Source of the DNA: Intestinibaculum porci
GTDB taxonomy: Bacteria; Bacillota_I; Bacilli_A; Erysipelotrichales; Coprobacillaceae
Direction: 5' to 3'
NCBI RefSeq assembly: GCF_003925875.1
Contig: NZ_AP019309.1
Location: 1,736,001-1,800,000, forward strand
DNA length: 64,000 bases
How positions within the stretch are numbered: the stretch's first letter is position 1; each line of letters opens with the position of its first letter. The translations under genes and the position numbers were made by a program. The notes below the pieces were generated by a model, which was given only the letters and a program-made list of their open reading frames with translations, did no database searches and was not told where the DNA came from. Of the stretch, positions 26,734 to 36,322 are shown piece by piece.

Positions 26734-27369
26734 CTATGACTGTTTATCGCCAATAACAAGGCCGGAAACACGGGCTTTAATGGCAAGTTCTGTGCGGTTT
26801 TCACAACCGGTTTTCTCTAACATATGGCGAATATGCGTCTTGACCGTATTTTCACTCATGCAAAGGGCATCACCGATAGCTGCATTGGTTGCTCCAGAAG
26901 TCATCAGCCTTAAGACTTCCAGTTCTCGAGCGGTGAATTCATAGCTTTTCGCCAAGCCGATGGATGTCACCGGGACATCGGTGGGATAAATACTCTCTCC
27001 CTGCATCGTGCGATCCATCACGTCAATGAAAGAATGGATGCTGTTTTCTTTATACCAGAAACTTTCAATGCCAATCTCTCTCGCCTGATCCATCCAGGAG
27101 ACTTCCGGCATACTGGTAATGGCAATAATCTTAATATCCGGATTGATCCTTTTCATGGCCTTAGCCGCTGCTAAGCCAAACGAGCCATCCGGCATTAAAA
27201 TATCCATAAGTACTAAGTCAATGGCTTTATGAGCGATATAGACATCACTGAAGCGCGCGCTTTTGATCGCATCGACCACTTCATAGCGTTCTTCTTTCTC
27301 TATCACCATTTTTAGCATTTCTCGTGACATATTCGCATCGTCAACGATCAGCACTTTCACTTTCTTCAT
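26734..27369 (-). CDS. NarL/LuxR-family response regulator
   Basis: The 211-residue protein has a receiver domain with the acidic pair in VLIVDDANMSREML, the phosphoacceptor Asp in LVLMDILMPDGS and the switch residues AITSMPE and YKENS. A LuxR-type helix-turn-helix follows (ELEVLRLMTSGATNAAIGDAL, ENTVKTHIRHML). The ATG at 27369 follows GGAGGAACAT. It overlaps the sensor gene before it by four bases, so the two are translationally coupled. It is likely to control transcription in response to the two sensors encoded upstream. Confidence 0.93.
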   Translation of the reverse strand: MKKVKVLIVDDANMSREMLKMVIEKEERYEVVDAIKSARFSDVYIAHKAIDLVLMDILMPDGSFGLAAAKAMKRINPDIKIIAITSMPEVSWMDQAREIGIESFWYKENSIHSFIDVMDRTMQGESIYPTDVPVTSIGLAKSYEFTARELEVLRLMTSGATNAAIGDALCMSENTVKTHIRHMLEKTGCENRTELAIKARVSGLVIGDKQS

Positions 27370-28436
27370 ATGTTCCTCCATTTGATGTCGATCCGTAAAT
27401 AAGGCTCCGTTTCCACTTTCATTGTGCCTTTTGTATCGAGTTGTTTTTCCATAACGGATAAGGCATTGGGCGAAAGACGACCTTCACTTTGCATGATCAG
27501 GCCCTCTTCTTTCACTTGAATATAGAGATGGATGCCTTTTTGATGAAAAACCAGACCGCTTAAACAATGATGTATCAAATCCATACAGAGCGTTTCATAA
27601 GAGAATGGAAACGCCCCTCTTTTAATGAGATCAACCCCCGCAAAAGAAGCTGCCTGTAACAGTTCACACCATAAATTAATCTTCTTTTCCTCACTCTGAT
27701 TCATCATAATCATGGTCTCCTGCCACATTGTTTTGAGCTGCTTTGGTGAAAAAGCATGATCATAAAAATAAGCGCGCACCGCTAAAAGACATTGACTTAA
27801 ATCATCATGCAGATGCATTTTGGCAGCTAAGACTTCTTTTTGACGAACGTAAGCATCAATTTGTTTTTGAAAAGCCTGTAAGTCCTCATTGCTCTTAGCT
27901 AATGCTTCTGTCTCATTGATAATAACCTGATTGAGTTTATAAGTTTCAGTGACATCATGAATCATAATTTCGATCATTGGATAAGCAGCTAACTGACGTC
28001 TGGTATAATGATAGATCTTCTCATGCACATGTAAATAATGATTGTCATCAAAACGCTCTAACACCTCTTCCTGATAAAAAGGATGATGAGTGAAAAGATT
28101 CATCAAAGCCTGCATCTGCGCATTCATGAGAATAACCGTGCCATCCAATGAGGTAAAGCAAATTCCTTCTGGTAATTCATCAATAATAGCCTTGATCGTA
28201 AAGCTATGAATCTGATGGTGATAGTGCGTATATAAAACATAAAGCAGATACGCTTCACTGATCCCCCCTAATACCATAAGAATGAGGGGGCTTGGATAGG
28301 CATCCATAGCGGCAGAAAGCGTAAAGAGGGTAAGCAGACAGATAGCCATAAGAATAAAGCGCAGCGGTGACTGTAATACAATCAAACCTATCAGCAAAGC
28401 TAAGGCGCTTAGGGTTAATATCAGGGTGATGATCAT
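27366..28436 (-). CDS. Membrane sensor protein with PAS-like domain and HisKA_3-like histidine, degenerate ATPase region
   Basis: The 356-residue protein starts with about three membrane segments (residues 1-75). A PAS-like domain follows (IDELPEGICFTSLDGTVILMN), then a coiled coil and MHLHDDLSQCLLAVRAYF, which matches the phosphoacceptor histidine region of NarX/LuxR-type kinases. The C-terminal part shows no recognisable N, G1 or G2 boxes of the HATPase domain, so kinase activity is doubtful. The ATG at 28436 follows GGGAGGG and overlaps the previous gene by four bases. Confidence 0.7.
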   Translation of the reverse strand: MIITLILTLSALALLIGLIVLQSPLRFILMAICLLTLFTLSAAMDAYPSPLILMVLGGISEAYLLYVLYTHYHHQIHSFTIKAIIDELPEGICFTSLDGTVILMNAQMQALMNLFTHHPFYQEEVLERFDDNHYLHVHEKIYHYTRRQLAAYPMIEIMIHDVTETYKLNQVIINETEALAKSNEDLQAFQKQIDAYVRQKEVLAAKMHLHDDLSQCLLAVRAYFYDHAFSPKQLKTMWQETMIMMNQSEEKKINLWCELLQAASFAGVDLIKRGAFPFSYETLCMDLIHHCLSGLVFHQKGIHLYIQVKEEGLIMQSEGRLSPNALSVMEKQLDTKGTMKVETEPYLRIDIKWRNI

Positions 28437-29995
28437 AAGCATCCCTCCCACTTATAATAGAGAATCCCCTCTTCTTCATGACATGGCACATGTGCAATAT
28501 GCGCACTATGGGCAGCTTCGATTTGCATAATCAAATGTTTTTTATAGGTGATGATGATCATCATTGTCGCCTTAAGCGGCAATGCCGCTTCGACAATTTC
28601 TTCAAAGACTGCATAACAGGCTAATACCTGCTTAGAAGTCACAAACGTTTCCTTTGGCATCGTAAGATGCACCTGCATGCCATAGGCTTCCATGGCTGCG
28701 ATTGACTCGAGAAATGCTAAATGCAAGGTCATTGTAAAGAGGCTTTCATACTGCGAAGCGGTTAAACGTAAATGCGCATAACGTTTGATATAAGCGCCTA
28801 AAATAGCAGCCTGTAAAATCGTTTGATCAAACGGCTCTGTCTCTAATAATAGCGCAATCTTTTCTCTCTGCTTGATGGTTTCCTTTGAAATAGCATCATA
28901 AATTTGTGTTTTTTTCGCTAAGGCTTTGCTTTTTATGGCAATGTTATTTTCTTTTTCTAACATCGCCTGCTGGTTTTCTAAAGTTTCTTTAAGTCTGTAC
29001 AGCTTTTTTCTCATGTCTATAAGTTCAGAAACATCTTCAATATAATAAGCATAACCGCTTTCTAAAGCTTTACTGTGTAAGAAACAGCCTTGTTTTAAAG
29101 GCAGTGTGTTATCTAACGCTTCTTTTACCATGCTGAGGGAGATGCCATCGCGCGGATCAATAACTTTTTCTCCCTGCTCATTAAAAAGCCCAATGTGTAA
29201 AGAAGACTGTCTGATTAAAGTATGATAATGATCATTCGCCGGAAAAAGATGCGTGGTTAATAAAGATTCCATTAATCCGATATAAATCACGCAGGCAATA
29301 TCGGCGGGGCGAAACAGAATCTTGAAATAATTAGGATTGACCCCGGAGATATAGCTCAGGCAGTAGAGTATCCCAAAAAGTAAAAAGATAATCGGATAAA
29401 TGATCTTCTCCTGATGAATCTTTTGCATCTTCAAAGTAGCGAAAAAGCTATATAACAAAACCACTAAGATAAAACCCATAACCATATAATAGCCAAGCTG
29501 ATAAGTATAATCATTAAACCTGTGAATCCCTTGAGGAAAGCGAAAGATCAGCTGATGAAAGTCGTTGGTCATGACAAAAACGCTCATGACCAGCGTGCTC
29601 ACAATGAAGGGTAAACCATATTTATGATGATATAAACGATAAATGGCTAAAGCTAATGTGCAGACTGTGCCAAGATGACACAAATAATAGCTGTACCAGG
29701 CATAACGCGTCATGAGCGCATGCGTTGGCATAGCTTCATACTTGATGGTACGAATAAGCAGCCATATAAGCAGAAAGCAGCTGCATAGTAAAAGCAGGCG
29801 TTTGATATCCTTGCGGATAAAACGCCGTAAGACATCAACCATAAAAAGCATAATCATTCCACTATAACAGATACAGGATAAAACGCTGACCCGCAACTTT
29901 AAGGGATGAAAATAACTGATCATATGCAGCATTGCACTAACACTCACAAAACAAAGCATACTGCCAATGACAATGCGTGTAGTTTTACTCATCAT
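28433..29995 (-). CDS. 7TM sensor histidine kinase-like protein, degenerate kinase module
   Basis: The 520-residue protein has about seven N-terminal membrane helices (residues 5-250) resembling the 7TM histidine-kinase input domain. It then has a PAS-like segment (LHIGLFNEQGEKVID), a coiled coil and a helical ILGAYIKRYAHLRL block. Its end resembles the start of an HATPase fold (VFEEIVEAALPLKATM) but lacks the N-box asparagine and both glycine boxes. It probably senses a small ligand or redox signal and works with the next sensor and regulator. It overlaps both neighbours by four bases. Confidence 0.7.
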   Translation of the reverse strand: MMSKTTRIVIGSMLCFVSVSAMLHMISYFHPLKLRVSVLSCICYSGMIMLFMVDVLRRFIRKDIKRLLLLCSCFLLIWLLIRTIKYEAMPTHALMTRYAWYSYYLCHLGTVCTLALAIYRLYHHKYGLPFIVSTLVMSVFVMTNDFHQLIFRFPQGIHRFNDYTYQLGYYMVMGFILVVLLYSFFATLKMQKIHQEKIIYPIIFLLFGILYCLSYISGVNPNYFKILFRPADIACVIYIGLMESLLTTHLFPANDHYHTLIRQSSLHIGLFNEQGEKVIDPRDGISLSMVKEALDNTLPLKQGCFLHSKALESGYAYYIEDVSELIDMRKKLYRLKETLENQQAMLEKENNIAIKSKALAKKTQIYDAISKETIKQREKIALLLETEPFDQTILQAAILGAYIKRYAHLRLTASQYESLFTMTLHLAFLESIAAMEAYGMQVHLTMPKETFVTSKQVLACYAVFEEIVEAALPLKATMMIIITYKKHLIMQIEAAHSAHIAHVPCHEEEGILYYKWEGCL

Positions 29996-31482
29996 CGCTT
30001 ATCCTGGAGCTGATTATTGAGAATATACATCGCTGAAGGAATATTTTCACTGAGCTTCTCAGGCATAACGGTATAGGCATTACGAGCCACTAAATCACCA
30101 GCCATGCCATGAATAAAGACAGCTAAGCGTACAGCAGTCAAAGGTTCATAACCTTGTCCAAGCATCGCGGTAATCATGCCGGTTAAGGTATCTCCCATAC
30201 CGCCAACCGCCATCGCTGGATTACCCGAGGCAATGCGATAGGAGTTAACGCCATCACTCACCATTGTATAAGGGCCTTTTAAGACGACAATGACATGATA
30301 TTTCTTCGCAAAGCTTTGAATACTCATCATTGGATCTTCAATAGTATCTTTATGACATAAACGTTTATATTCTCCTAAATGCGGGGTTAAGACAATAGCG
30401 CGGTCTTGATTTTCTAAATACTCAAGATGTTCACTTAAGATCGTTAAAGCATCAGCATCGATGACTAATGGCGCCGTGCTGTTTTTTAAAACATCTGCCA
30501 CTAATTGTTTTGATGATGCTGCTAAGGATAAGCCAGGACCAATAGCAATGGCCTGATAGCCCATGAAATCTTCCTTTGATAAATGCTCTAAACGGTTTAA
30601 GCCGATCAGTTCAGGCAAGATCTCTGGCAAACGGTCAATGACGCTTTCATCACTCATCAGTTTGACAATCCCCGCACCGCTGTATGCGGCCCCTTTGGCA
30701 CATAAAATTGGGGCTCCGCGATACTGCTTAGATCCGGCAATGATTAAATCCACCCCATAACTTTGTTTATAACCATCAAACTTGCGGTCTTTTAATTCTT
30801 TAGAAGCCTGCATCTGCTCATAAATTTCATAAAGGCCCGCTTCCATAAATGGATTATCAATAGCGAGTTCTTCCACTTTCACGATGCCTGTTACCATGCG
30901 GCTTTCGGGATTGAGAAAACCTTGCTTGAGGGCACTTAAACATATGGTCTGGGAGGCAAATAGAACACTGGCATAAGGCTTTCCGCTATTGCAGTCTAAA
31001 CCAGTTGGAATATCAATCGCGATGATTTCATTAAGATAATACGTATTGATGGTATCAATGACCGTTTTATACATGCCTCTCGGGGCACTGTTTAAGCCAA
31101 AACCAAAGAAACTATCGGCAATGACATCATAATCATTGATGCGCTCTGATAACATTGTAATCACATCATCATCAACGAGAATCATTTCTAAATTGGCATC
31201 TTCACACATTTGAAAGTAATGTTGATTACCTGGGGAAAAGCGATCAGGATCACCAATATAAAAGATCGTTACTTTGACATTGTCCTGACTGAGTTTCAAA
31301 GCTAAAGAGAGGCCATCAGCGCCATTATTACCGGGACCAACCATGATTGCCACATTATGATAATCTTTAAAATGCGGCAGTAAGCAATCACTGGCATAAT
31401 CGATTAATTGTTCAATTGTATAGCCATGGGCAAGCAGATAAGCATCATAATTTTTTAGCTGCTGCTGTGAACCTACAAACAT
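29992..31482 (-). CDS. nnrD: Bifunctional NAD(P)H-hydrate epimerase/dehydratase
   Basis: The 496-residue fusion repairs hydrated NADH and NADPH. The N-terminal YjeF_N epimerase domain has VGPGNNGADGLSLA and ADSFFGFGLN. The C-terminal ribokinase-like dehydratase has IGPGLSLA, PLVIDADALTIL, LTPHLGEYKRL and AVGGMGDTLTGMI. The ATG at 31482 follows GGTGAT. Its stop overlaps the 7TM sensor start (ATGA), so a metabolite-repair enzyme is translationally coupled to a sensory system, which is uncommon. Confidence 0.93.
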   Translation of the reverse strand: MFVGSQQQLKNYDAYLLAHGYTIEQLIDYASDCLLPHFKDYHNVAIMVGPGNNGADGLSLALKLSQDNVKVTIFYIGDPDRFSPGNQHYFQMCEDANLEMILVDDDVITMLSERINDYDVIADSFFGFGLNSAPRGMYKTVIDTINTYYLNEIIAIDIPTGLDCNSGKPYASVLFASQTICLSALKQGFLNPESRMVTGIVKVEELAIDNPFMEAGLYEIYEQMQASKELKDRKFDGYKQSYGVDLIIAGSKQYRGAPILCAKGAAYSGAGIVKLMSDESVIDRLPEILPELIGLNRLEHLSKEDFMGYQAIAIGPGLSLAASSKQLVADVLKNSTAPLVIDADALTILSEHLEYLENQDRAIVLTPHLGEYKRLCHKDTIEDPMMSIQSFAKKYHVIVVLKGPYTMVSDGVNSYRIASGNPAMAVGGMGDTLTGMITAMLGQGYEPLTAVRLAVFIHGMAGDLVARNAYTVMPEKLSENIPSAMYILNNQLQDKR

Positions 31483-31536
31483 ATTTATCACCAACCTTAT
31501 ATATTCATTATAATCATTATTTTTATATTTTGAAAC

Positions 31537-31566
31537 CAAAAAAGAATAAGCAAAAAAGCTTATTCT
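31537..31566 (-). terminator. Terminator after the C39-type peptidase gene
   Basis: The stem AGAATAAGC/GCTTATTCT with an A/T loop is followed on the minus strand by TTTTTTGG. It separates the peptidase gene from nnrD. Confidence 0.85.
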
Positions 31567-32391
31567 CTATTTGGCTTTAAAAGCTCCTAATAACTTAATT
31601 TGTTTGGAAACCCGTTGAATACTCCAACGCTTGCGGGAATTGATCCGGCTGTTTGGATCATTGACTTTTAGTTTTCCATCTTTGGTTAAACCAGTTAAGA
31701 CAATATAATGTCCAGCTTTCGTAAAGTCACCCTTTTTCACATTGGCAATTAACACATAATGGGCTTTTAAATATTCCTTGATCGTCCTTGGATCAGAGGC
31801 AATATCTCTTTCCGTAAGGCCGAAGTGTGCCCCCGCATTTTCCATAAACGTCCAGCGTGTCCCCACACCCTGTTCATAATAGCCATGCTGGTAAGACCAC
31901 TTTGACATCTTATAAGGATCCATATCTGTTTTACCCGTCAGACCGCTGTAAACCATACTCATACACGTCGGACCACATGTCTTAGTCGCAAAGAAGCCGT
32001 CAGCATAATCCCGATAGCCCCAGCGTTTATCCCATTGGATAAATAAAGGAATCTTTCCTTTTGTCACTTCTGATTTGATGGAGATCTTCTGATTATTATA
32101 GTAATCAGCATCTTTTTTATAATCGACAACAAACGATGTCGTCTCTGGATATTTCTCCATGAATTCGACTAATTCTTCAGGATATTTCAACGCCCGCAGC
32201 TGCGCGGCCGTATATGTTTTCTTGACCGTCTTTTTCACGATTTTTTTAACCACCGGTTTCTTCACCGGAACCTTCTCAACAGCAAAAGGCCTTACGGTTG
32301 CAAGGGTTACAGTACAAAGCGCAAAGACAATATAAGATATTAACATTGTCAGACGACGTTTATTTACCCGTCTTAATACTTTTTTGTTCAT
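31567..32391 (-). CDS. Exported C39-family cysteine peptidase-like protein
   Basis: The 274-residue protein has a basic N terminus and a membrane/signal segment (LISYIVFALCTVTLATV, about 18-36). A Lys/Val-Pro-rich linker follows, then a papain-like domain. The catalytic cysteine is in KTCGPTCMSMVYSGLTG, the histidine in GHYIVLTG and the third residue in KVNDPNSR, matching the Peptidase_C39_2 pattern. It is probably a surface or secreted peptidase. The ATG at 32391 follows GAGGTG. The exported substrate is unknown. Confidence 0.82.
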   Translation of the reverse strand: MNKKVLRRVNKRRLTMLISYIVFALCTVTLATVRPFAVEKVPVKKPVVKKIVKKTVKKTYTAAQLRALKYPEELVEFMEKYPETTSFVVDYKKDADYYNNQKISIKSEVTKGKIPLFIQWDKRWGYRDYADGFFATKTCGPTCMSMVYSGLTGKTDMDPYKMSKWSYQHGYYEQGVGTRWTFMENAGAHFGLTERDIASDPRTIKEYLKAHYVLIANVKKGDFTKAGHYIVLTGLTKDGKLKVNDPNSRINSRKRWSIQRVSKQIKLLGAFKAK

Positions 32392-32523
32392 AGCCTGCAC
32401 CTCGCCTTCCATTTTATCATTTTTTACAAATAAGTAAAAACAATTGCCTTAAATTTAAGTTTTCACACATTTTACGTTAATTAGCTGTAATCAAGATTCT
32501 CACAAAACATTCTCTAGACGATC

Positions 32524-34146
32524 CTATTTTTTCTTTTTCAAATTACCAACAACCCCATGAACGCCATGAGCGATAGCATCACCTAAGTCTTTAGCTGATT
32601 CACTCGCATTTTGTTTGACCTGCTGAGCGTTTCTCGCAACGTATTCTCCGGCATTGCCAGCAGCCTTTCCAAAGTTATTACCAACATGAACCATATTCTT
32701 AACTAGCTGCTGACTCGCATCATTTACGGCTTGTCCGGTCTTCTTGCTAAAATCCTGGATATTCTTACCAGTTTTGATGCCGGCATTTTTAACATTTTGA
32801 ACAGCATCGCCAGTCATATCAAAGGCTTTCTTACTATGATCAAAAATAAACTGCGCGACATCATTTTGTTTTTTCGCAATGACGTCATCATCGCCATTAA
32901 TATAGTAACGAATCGCCGCATTACCAACCGTCATAGTTCCCTGGCCGGCAACAATTGCATTAATAAAAGTACTTGTTTTGTATAAACTTTGTAATAATTT
33001 TGTTGATTCCTGAACAATCGCTCGTAAAACAAAGGCATTTCCTACGACACCACCAATATTAAAGACAAATTTCACTGCTTCACTTACAGTAAGATCTTCG
33101 CCGCTGATATAGGCTATTAAAACAACAAGAACTGCCTGTATAGTCGTTAAAATATAAATATCGCTGATCGGTAAAGATGCAGCGGCTACACCCGCTGAAA
33201 TACCCCCAAAAATTTGTGCCATTCTTAACGCTGTATCTTTCACTACTTTATCCACCATAATTGCCTGCTTGAAACATTTTTTGGCATCTTCATCAGTAAT
33301 CGCCGTCAGACAGGTTTCTTTCAGCTTCTCAATATTCCAACGTCCATCGTAAACCATTTGTAATTGACTTCTTTCATGATGAGAAAGCTTATTAATCTGA
33401 GAAACATCTTTTTCCCAGTCAATGGTGCTGCAGACAGGAATAATAGCCCTATAGATCAGATGTTCTGCCTCAATTATAGATTCTATTTCCGATACAAAAG
33501 CATAAATGTTGCTAATCTTGTCCTGTGTATATTGACCATTTTCTGATCCTTTCATTGGCGGCATAATATCACACTTATTAACCACCACAATGACTGGTAC
33601 ATGAAGACCAGTCATTTTTTTATATTTATCTTCCAGCTTTTTTAATAATGCTGCATCTTGATCAACATGATCTCTTTGACTGCAGACGGTCACAAAAAGA
33701 ATTAAATCTGGTTTAAACTTGATCAAATCCTCTTCTAACTGCTGCTCAGCGAAAATATTATTCATCGCTTTTGATTCCGCAAAGCCTCGCGTATCCATAA
33801 TTTGCATAATATCATTGCCTGCATCATCACTTAGCATATAAAGATCATTAATCGTACATGATTTGATATTGCTTACCTCAGCCAGATAAGAACCTCGCAT
33901 CGCATTGATGAGGGAACTCTTACCGCTACCCGTACGTCCTAACATAAATAATCTCGCCGGTCTTCTGCTTTCAATATCTTTAATCAGTTCTTTTAATGCT
34001 TCATCACCAACAATTTTTTCTTTGATAAATTTTCTGACATCTTCAGGAATCGCATCTGGTAAGGCATCCACTACCATATCTACTTTCTCGTACATGTTTT
34101 TCACATTCATCAGTCGCTTGTTTAATTCACCTAAATTACCTTTCAT
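32524..34146 (-). CDS. Membrane-associated GTPase with DUF697-like C-terminal region
   Basis: The 540-residue protein has a G domain with G1 GRTGSGKSSLIN (about 70-81), G3 DTRGFAE and G4 VVNKCD. Two hydrophobic stretches follow at about 315-385 (IFGGISAGVAAASLPI, IYILTTIQAVLVVLIAYISG), like the DUF697 region of YcjX/Era-type membrane GTPases. A roughly 120-residue Ala/Lys/Gln-rich amphipathic tail with recurring NAG..K..Q units comes last. It could remodel or tether membrane. No clear operon partner is seen. Confidence 0.78.
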   Translation of the reverse strand: MKGNLGELNKRLMNVKNMYEKVDMVVDALPDAIPEDVRKFIKEKIVGDEALKELIKDIESRRPARLFMLGRTGSGKSSLINAMRGSYLAEVSNIKSCTINDLYMLSDDAGNDIMQIMDTRGFAESKAMNNIFAEQQLEEDLIKFKPDLILFVTVCSQRDHVDQDAALLKKLEDKYKKMTGLHVPVIVVVNKCDIMPPMKGSENGQYTQDKISNIYAFVSEIESIIEAEHLIYRAIIPVCSTIDWEKDVSQINKLSHHERSQLQMVYDGRWNIEKLKETCLTAITDEDAKKCFKQAIMVDKVVKDTALRMAQIFGGISAGVAAASLPISDIYILTTIQAVLVVLIAYISGEDLTVSEAVKFVFNIGGVVGNAFVLRAIVQESTKLLQSLYKTSTFINAIVAGQGTMTVGNAAIRYYINGDDDVIAKKQNDVAQFIFDHSKKAFDMTGDAVQNVKNAGIKTGKNIQDFSKKTGQAVNDASQQLVKNMVHVGNNFGKAAGNAGEYVARNAQQVKQNASESAKDLGDAIAHGVHGVVGNLKKKK

Positions 34147-34210
34147 AACTAGAAATCTCCTTATCGTTTTTTATTATGATTCTTTTTTATGTCTTGATCA
34201 TGAATGCATA

Positions 34211-34231
34211 CGAAAAGGGCCCGTAGGCCCC
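34211..34231 (-). terminator. Terminator after the DUF6465-like gene
   Basis: The GC-rich stem GGGCC/GGCCC with a TACG loop is followed by CTTTTC on the minus strand, upstream of the GTPase gene. Confidence 0.7.
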
Positions 34232-34243
34232 TGGATGATGCAT

Positions 34244-34468
34244 TTAACTATAGATGTAGAGCGGAGTATTGCCGGTGCCAATTATCTTTTTATCTTTCAT
34301 TTCAGCGACATAATAAATGGCATGTTCGTCTAACTTATAGTAGATATTCAATGTTTCAATATTACTGAGTTTCACCCCGTTCTCTTTTAGATCATCCTTG
34401 ACTCGGCGTTCGATCTCATCACTGGTGATGTTGTTGAACGCGTATTGAATTTCAACATTTGTTTTCAC
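34244..34468 (-). CDS. Small protein resembling the DUF6465 family
   Basis: The 74-residue protein has a GTG start eight bases after GGAGTGG. The pattern VEIQYAFNNITSDEIERRVK, then DDLKENG and YYKLDEHAIYYVAEM, matches from memory a small family found in Bacillota whose members end in a YYV-type strand. There is no signal peptide or metal motif. It has its own terminator. Function is unknown. Confidence 0.65.
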   Translation of the reverse strand: MKTNVEIQYAFNNITSDEIERRVKDDLKENGVKLSNIETLNIYYKLDEHAIYYVAEMKDKKIIGTGNTPLYIYS

Positions 34469-34604
34469 AAAGCACCACTCCTTCGTTACTCATATTATAT
34501 ATCTTAGAATATCAAATAGAAAGCAAAACAGTACATTTATCTCAAAAAGTCATCAATATCACACATATTGTTTTACGATTATCGAAATATTCGAAATAAT
34601 CCTT

Positions 34605-34640
34605 TTAAGAAAAAGAAGTAAGCCGTATTTGCTTACTTCT
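34605..34640 (-). terminator. Terminator of the transglutaminase-like gene
   Basis: A 10-bp stem (AGAAGTAAGC/GCTTACTTCT) spanning the stop codon is followed on the minus strand by TTTTTCTT. Confidence 0.85.
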
Positions 34641-36225
34641 TGATCGTAATGGATTTAACAGCTGACCAATTGCCGCTATATTTGCCATATTGCGCGCGGA
34701 CTTTGACAGAGTAGTATTTCTTCTTTTTTAAACGATATAAGTTTTTGTTTGTTACACTGCTTGTGGTATATTTCCATTTTCCGCCTTTGACTTTATAAGC
34801 CACCTGATATTTAGAGGCATTTGTCACCTTAGCCCATTTCACCATCAGTTTTCCTTTTGGAACATTGACTAATGACGAAAGTGACGCTTTTCCTAAAGTG
34901 AGCTTCGGCTCAGCGGATGTAATTTGTGAACCATCAAGCTGCGCTGTCTGCGTGCGAATCCCCGTTTTTTCGAAGGTTGGTTTAGTCGTAATAACGCCAG
35001 TGTTATAAACAGGCGTGGTAATAAGGGTTAACGCTTCATTATTGGTGTAATCTCCATGGCCGACATAACGTTCAGAAGATGTAAAGACCTGTTTACATTG
35101 AGGATCATAATCATAATTAATCGTCATCGTATCCCCATTCAACGATAAGGTATGCGCATAGGCATTATTGGAAGGCTGATCAACTCCTACCATAAAGAGC
35201 AGATCATTATTTGTCCCAGCAACATCATCACTGTTGGTTAAATCGACAAGGTAGTTTCTCTTGTCTGGCATATGCACTAAGTTCCACATATGGGCTACTC
35301 TTGACGACGTGTTCGTTGACAGTTCGACATAGCCAGTCACAGTATAAGCTTTAATCGCAGGATTTTGCCATTTTGTAAGATCACATAAATAGGCAAAAGC
35401 TTTAGAGTATCCTTCACAAACCACGTTCGTTTTCGGATCCCCATCAAAAACGGAAATCAGATTCCAAGGATCACTATGATGATTGGTCTGTCCGGCTTTC
35501 ATCGCCTGATCATCATAAGTAACCAAATCACAGATTTCATTACGATAGTTCACTAATTTATTATAATCACTGACATTGGCATTTTCTGAGACAATGCGAT
35601 GAATATTATTGATCGCATTGTTGGCGCGAGCGCGCGCTTTAGCACTGATCTTATAGTTGGATCCATATTCTTTCGCCACCGGCAAATCTAACATCATATA
35701 ACCGCTATGACTTGTTAAACGGATGGTATTCCCCTGAATCTTCGCATAGAGGCTATATTTGTATGAAGCATCAAATGGATAATTCCCACTATAGTAATCA
35801 AACCAGTACGTATCAAAAGGATCTTCTAAATAAATCTGATCGAAAGCTTTTAAAAAGTTTACGCCTAAATGAGAAAACATCTTTTGTTGGGTCGTTGGCG
35901 TCACATTGCCCTTTTTATCCGTAAAGGAAGAAACCCCTAACTGTTTCTTGGTCATTTTCTTACTTAAACCAATCTGTTTTAAATTCAGTTTGATTTTAGT
36001 GGAATTGGTTTGCCCATTCGCAATCTTCTTCATGCCTTTTAAGATTTCATTATACAGTTTCTTAGTGTTACCCGTGAGAACTGTTGCACTGCGGGCTCTT
36101 TTCTTTGGGCCACTGATACCAATTAATGGCTGTGTTGTCTGACTTTCCTGAGCCGCTACACTTGGGACACTGCTGAAAATAAGCATCGCACTCAAAGTGA
36201 GGCCGCAAAGTTGTTTCTTAATCAT
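34633..36225 (-). CDS. Secreted transglutaminase-like protein with C-terminal Fn3-like domain
   Basis: The 530-residue protein has a signal peptide (MIKKQLCGLTLSAMLIFSSV, cleavage near VAA-QES). The transglutaminase core has the catalytic cysteine in VVCEGYSKAFAYL, the histidine in VAHMWNLVHM and the aspartate in YLVDLTNSDD. The last roughly 90 residues form a fibronectin III-like domain (VKWAKVTNASKYQVAYKV). Such bacterial proteins may be peptidases or crosslinkers at the cell surface. No wall anchor is visible. AAGGAGAG precedes the ATG. Confidence 0.82.
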   Translation of the reverse strand: MIKKQLCGLTLSAMLIFSSVPSVAAQESQTTQPLIGISGPKKRARSATVLTGNTKKLYNEILKGMKKIANGQTNSTKIKLNLKQIGLSKKMTKKQLGVSSFTDKKGNVTPTTQQKMFSHLGVNFLKAFDQIYLEDPFDTYWFDYYSGNYPFDASYKYSLYAKIQGNTIRLTSHSGYMMLDLPVAKEYGSNYKISAKARARANNAINNIHRIVSENANVSDYNKLVNYRNEICDLVTYDDQAMKAGQTNHHSDPWNLISVFDGDPKTNVVCEGYSKAFAYLCDLTKWQNPAIKAYTVTGYVELSTNTSSRVAHMWNLVHMPDKRNYLVDLTNSDDVAGTNNDLLFMVGVDQPSNNAYAHTLSLNGDTMTINYDYDPQCKQVFTSSERYVGHGDYTNNEALTLITTPVYNTGVITTKPTFEKTGIRTQTAQLDGSQITSAEPKLTLGKASLSSLVNVPKGKLMVKWAKVTNASKYQVAYKVKGGKWKYTTSSVTNKNLYRLKKKKYYSVKVRAQYGKYSGNWSAVKSITIKK

Positions 36226-36297
36226 AAATAATCTCTCCTTCGTTAAGACTATTTTAGCTTAACTAATTTAATTATACCTGAAAGAAAATCGAATACA

Positions 36298-36322
36298 ACA
36301 AAAAAGGACGTATAAACGTCCT
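36298..36322 (-). terminator. Terminator at the end of the pilC-pilT-ACT operon
   Basis: The stem AGGACGT/ACGTCCT overlaps the stop codon of the ACT-domain gene and is followed on the minus strand by TTTTTTG. Confidence 0.88.

Noticed and set aside
20000-30000. CRISPR array or tRNA genes in the accessory region
   Set aside because: No regularly spaced repeats and no tRNA-like cloverleaf or TTCRANYC box were seen.
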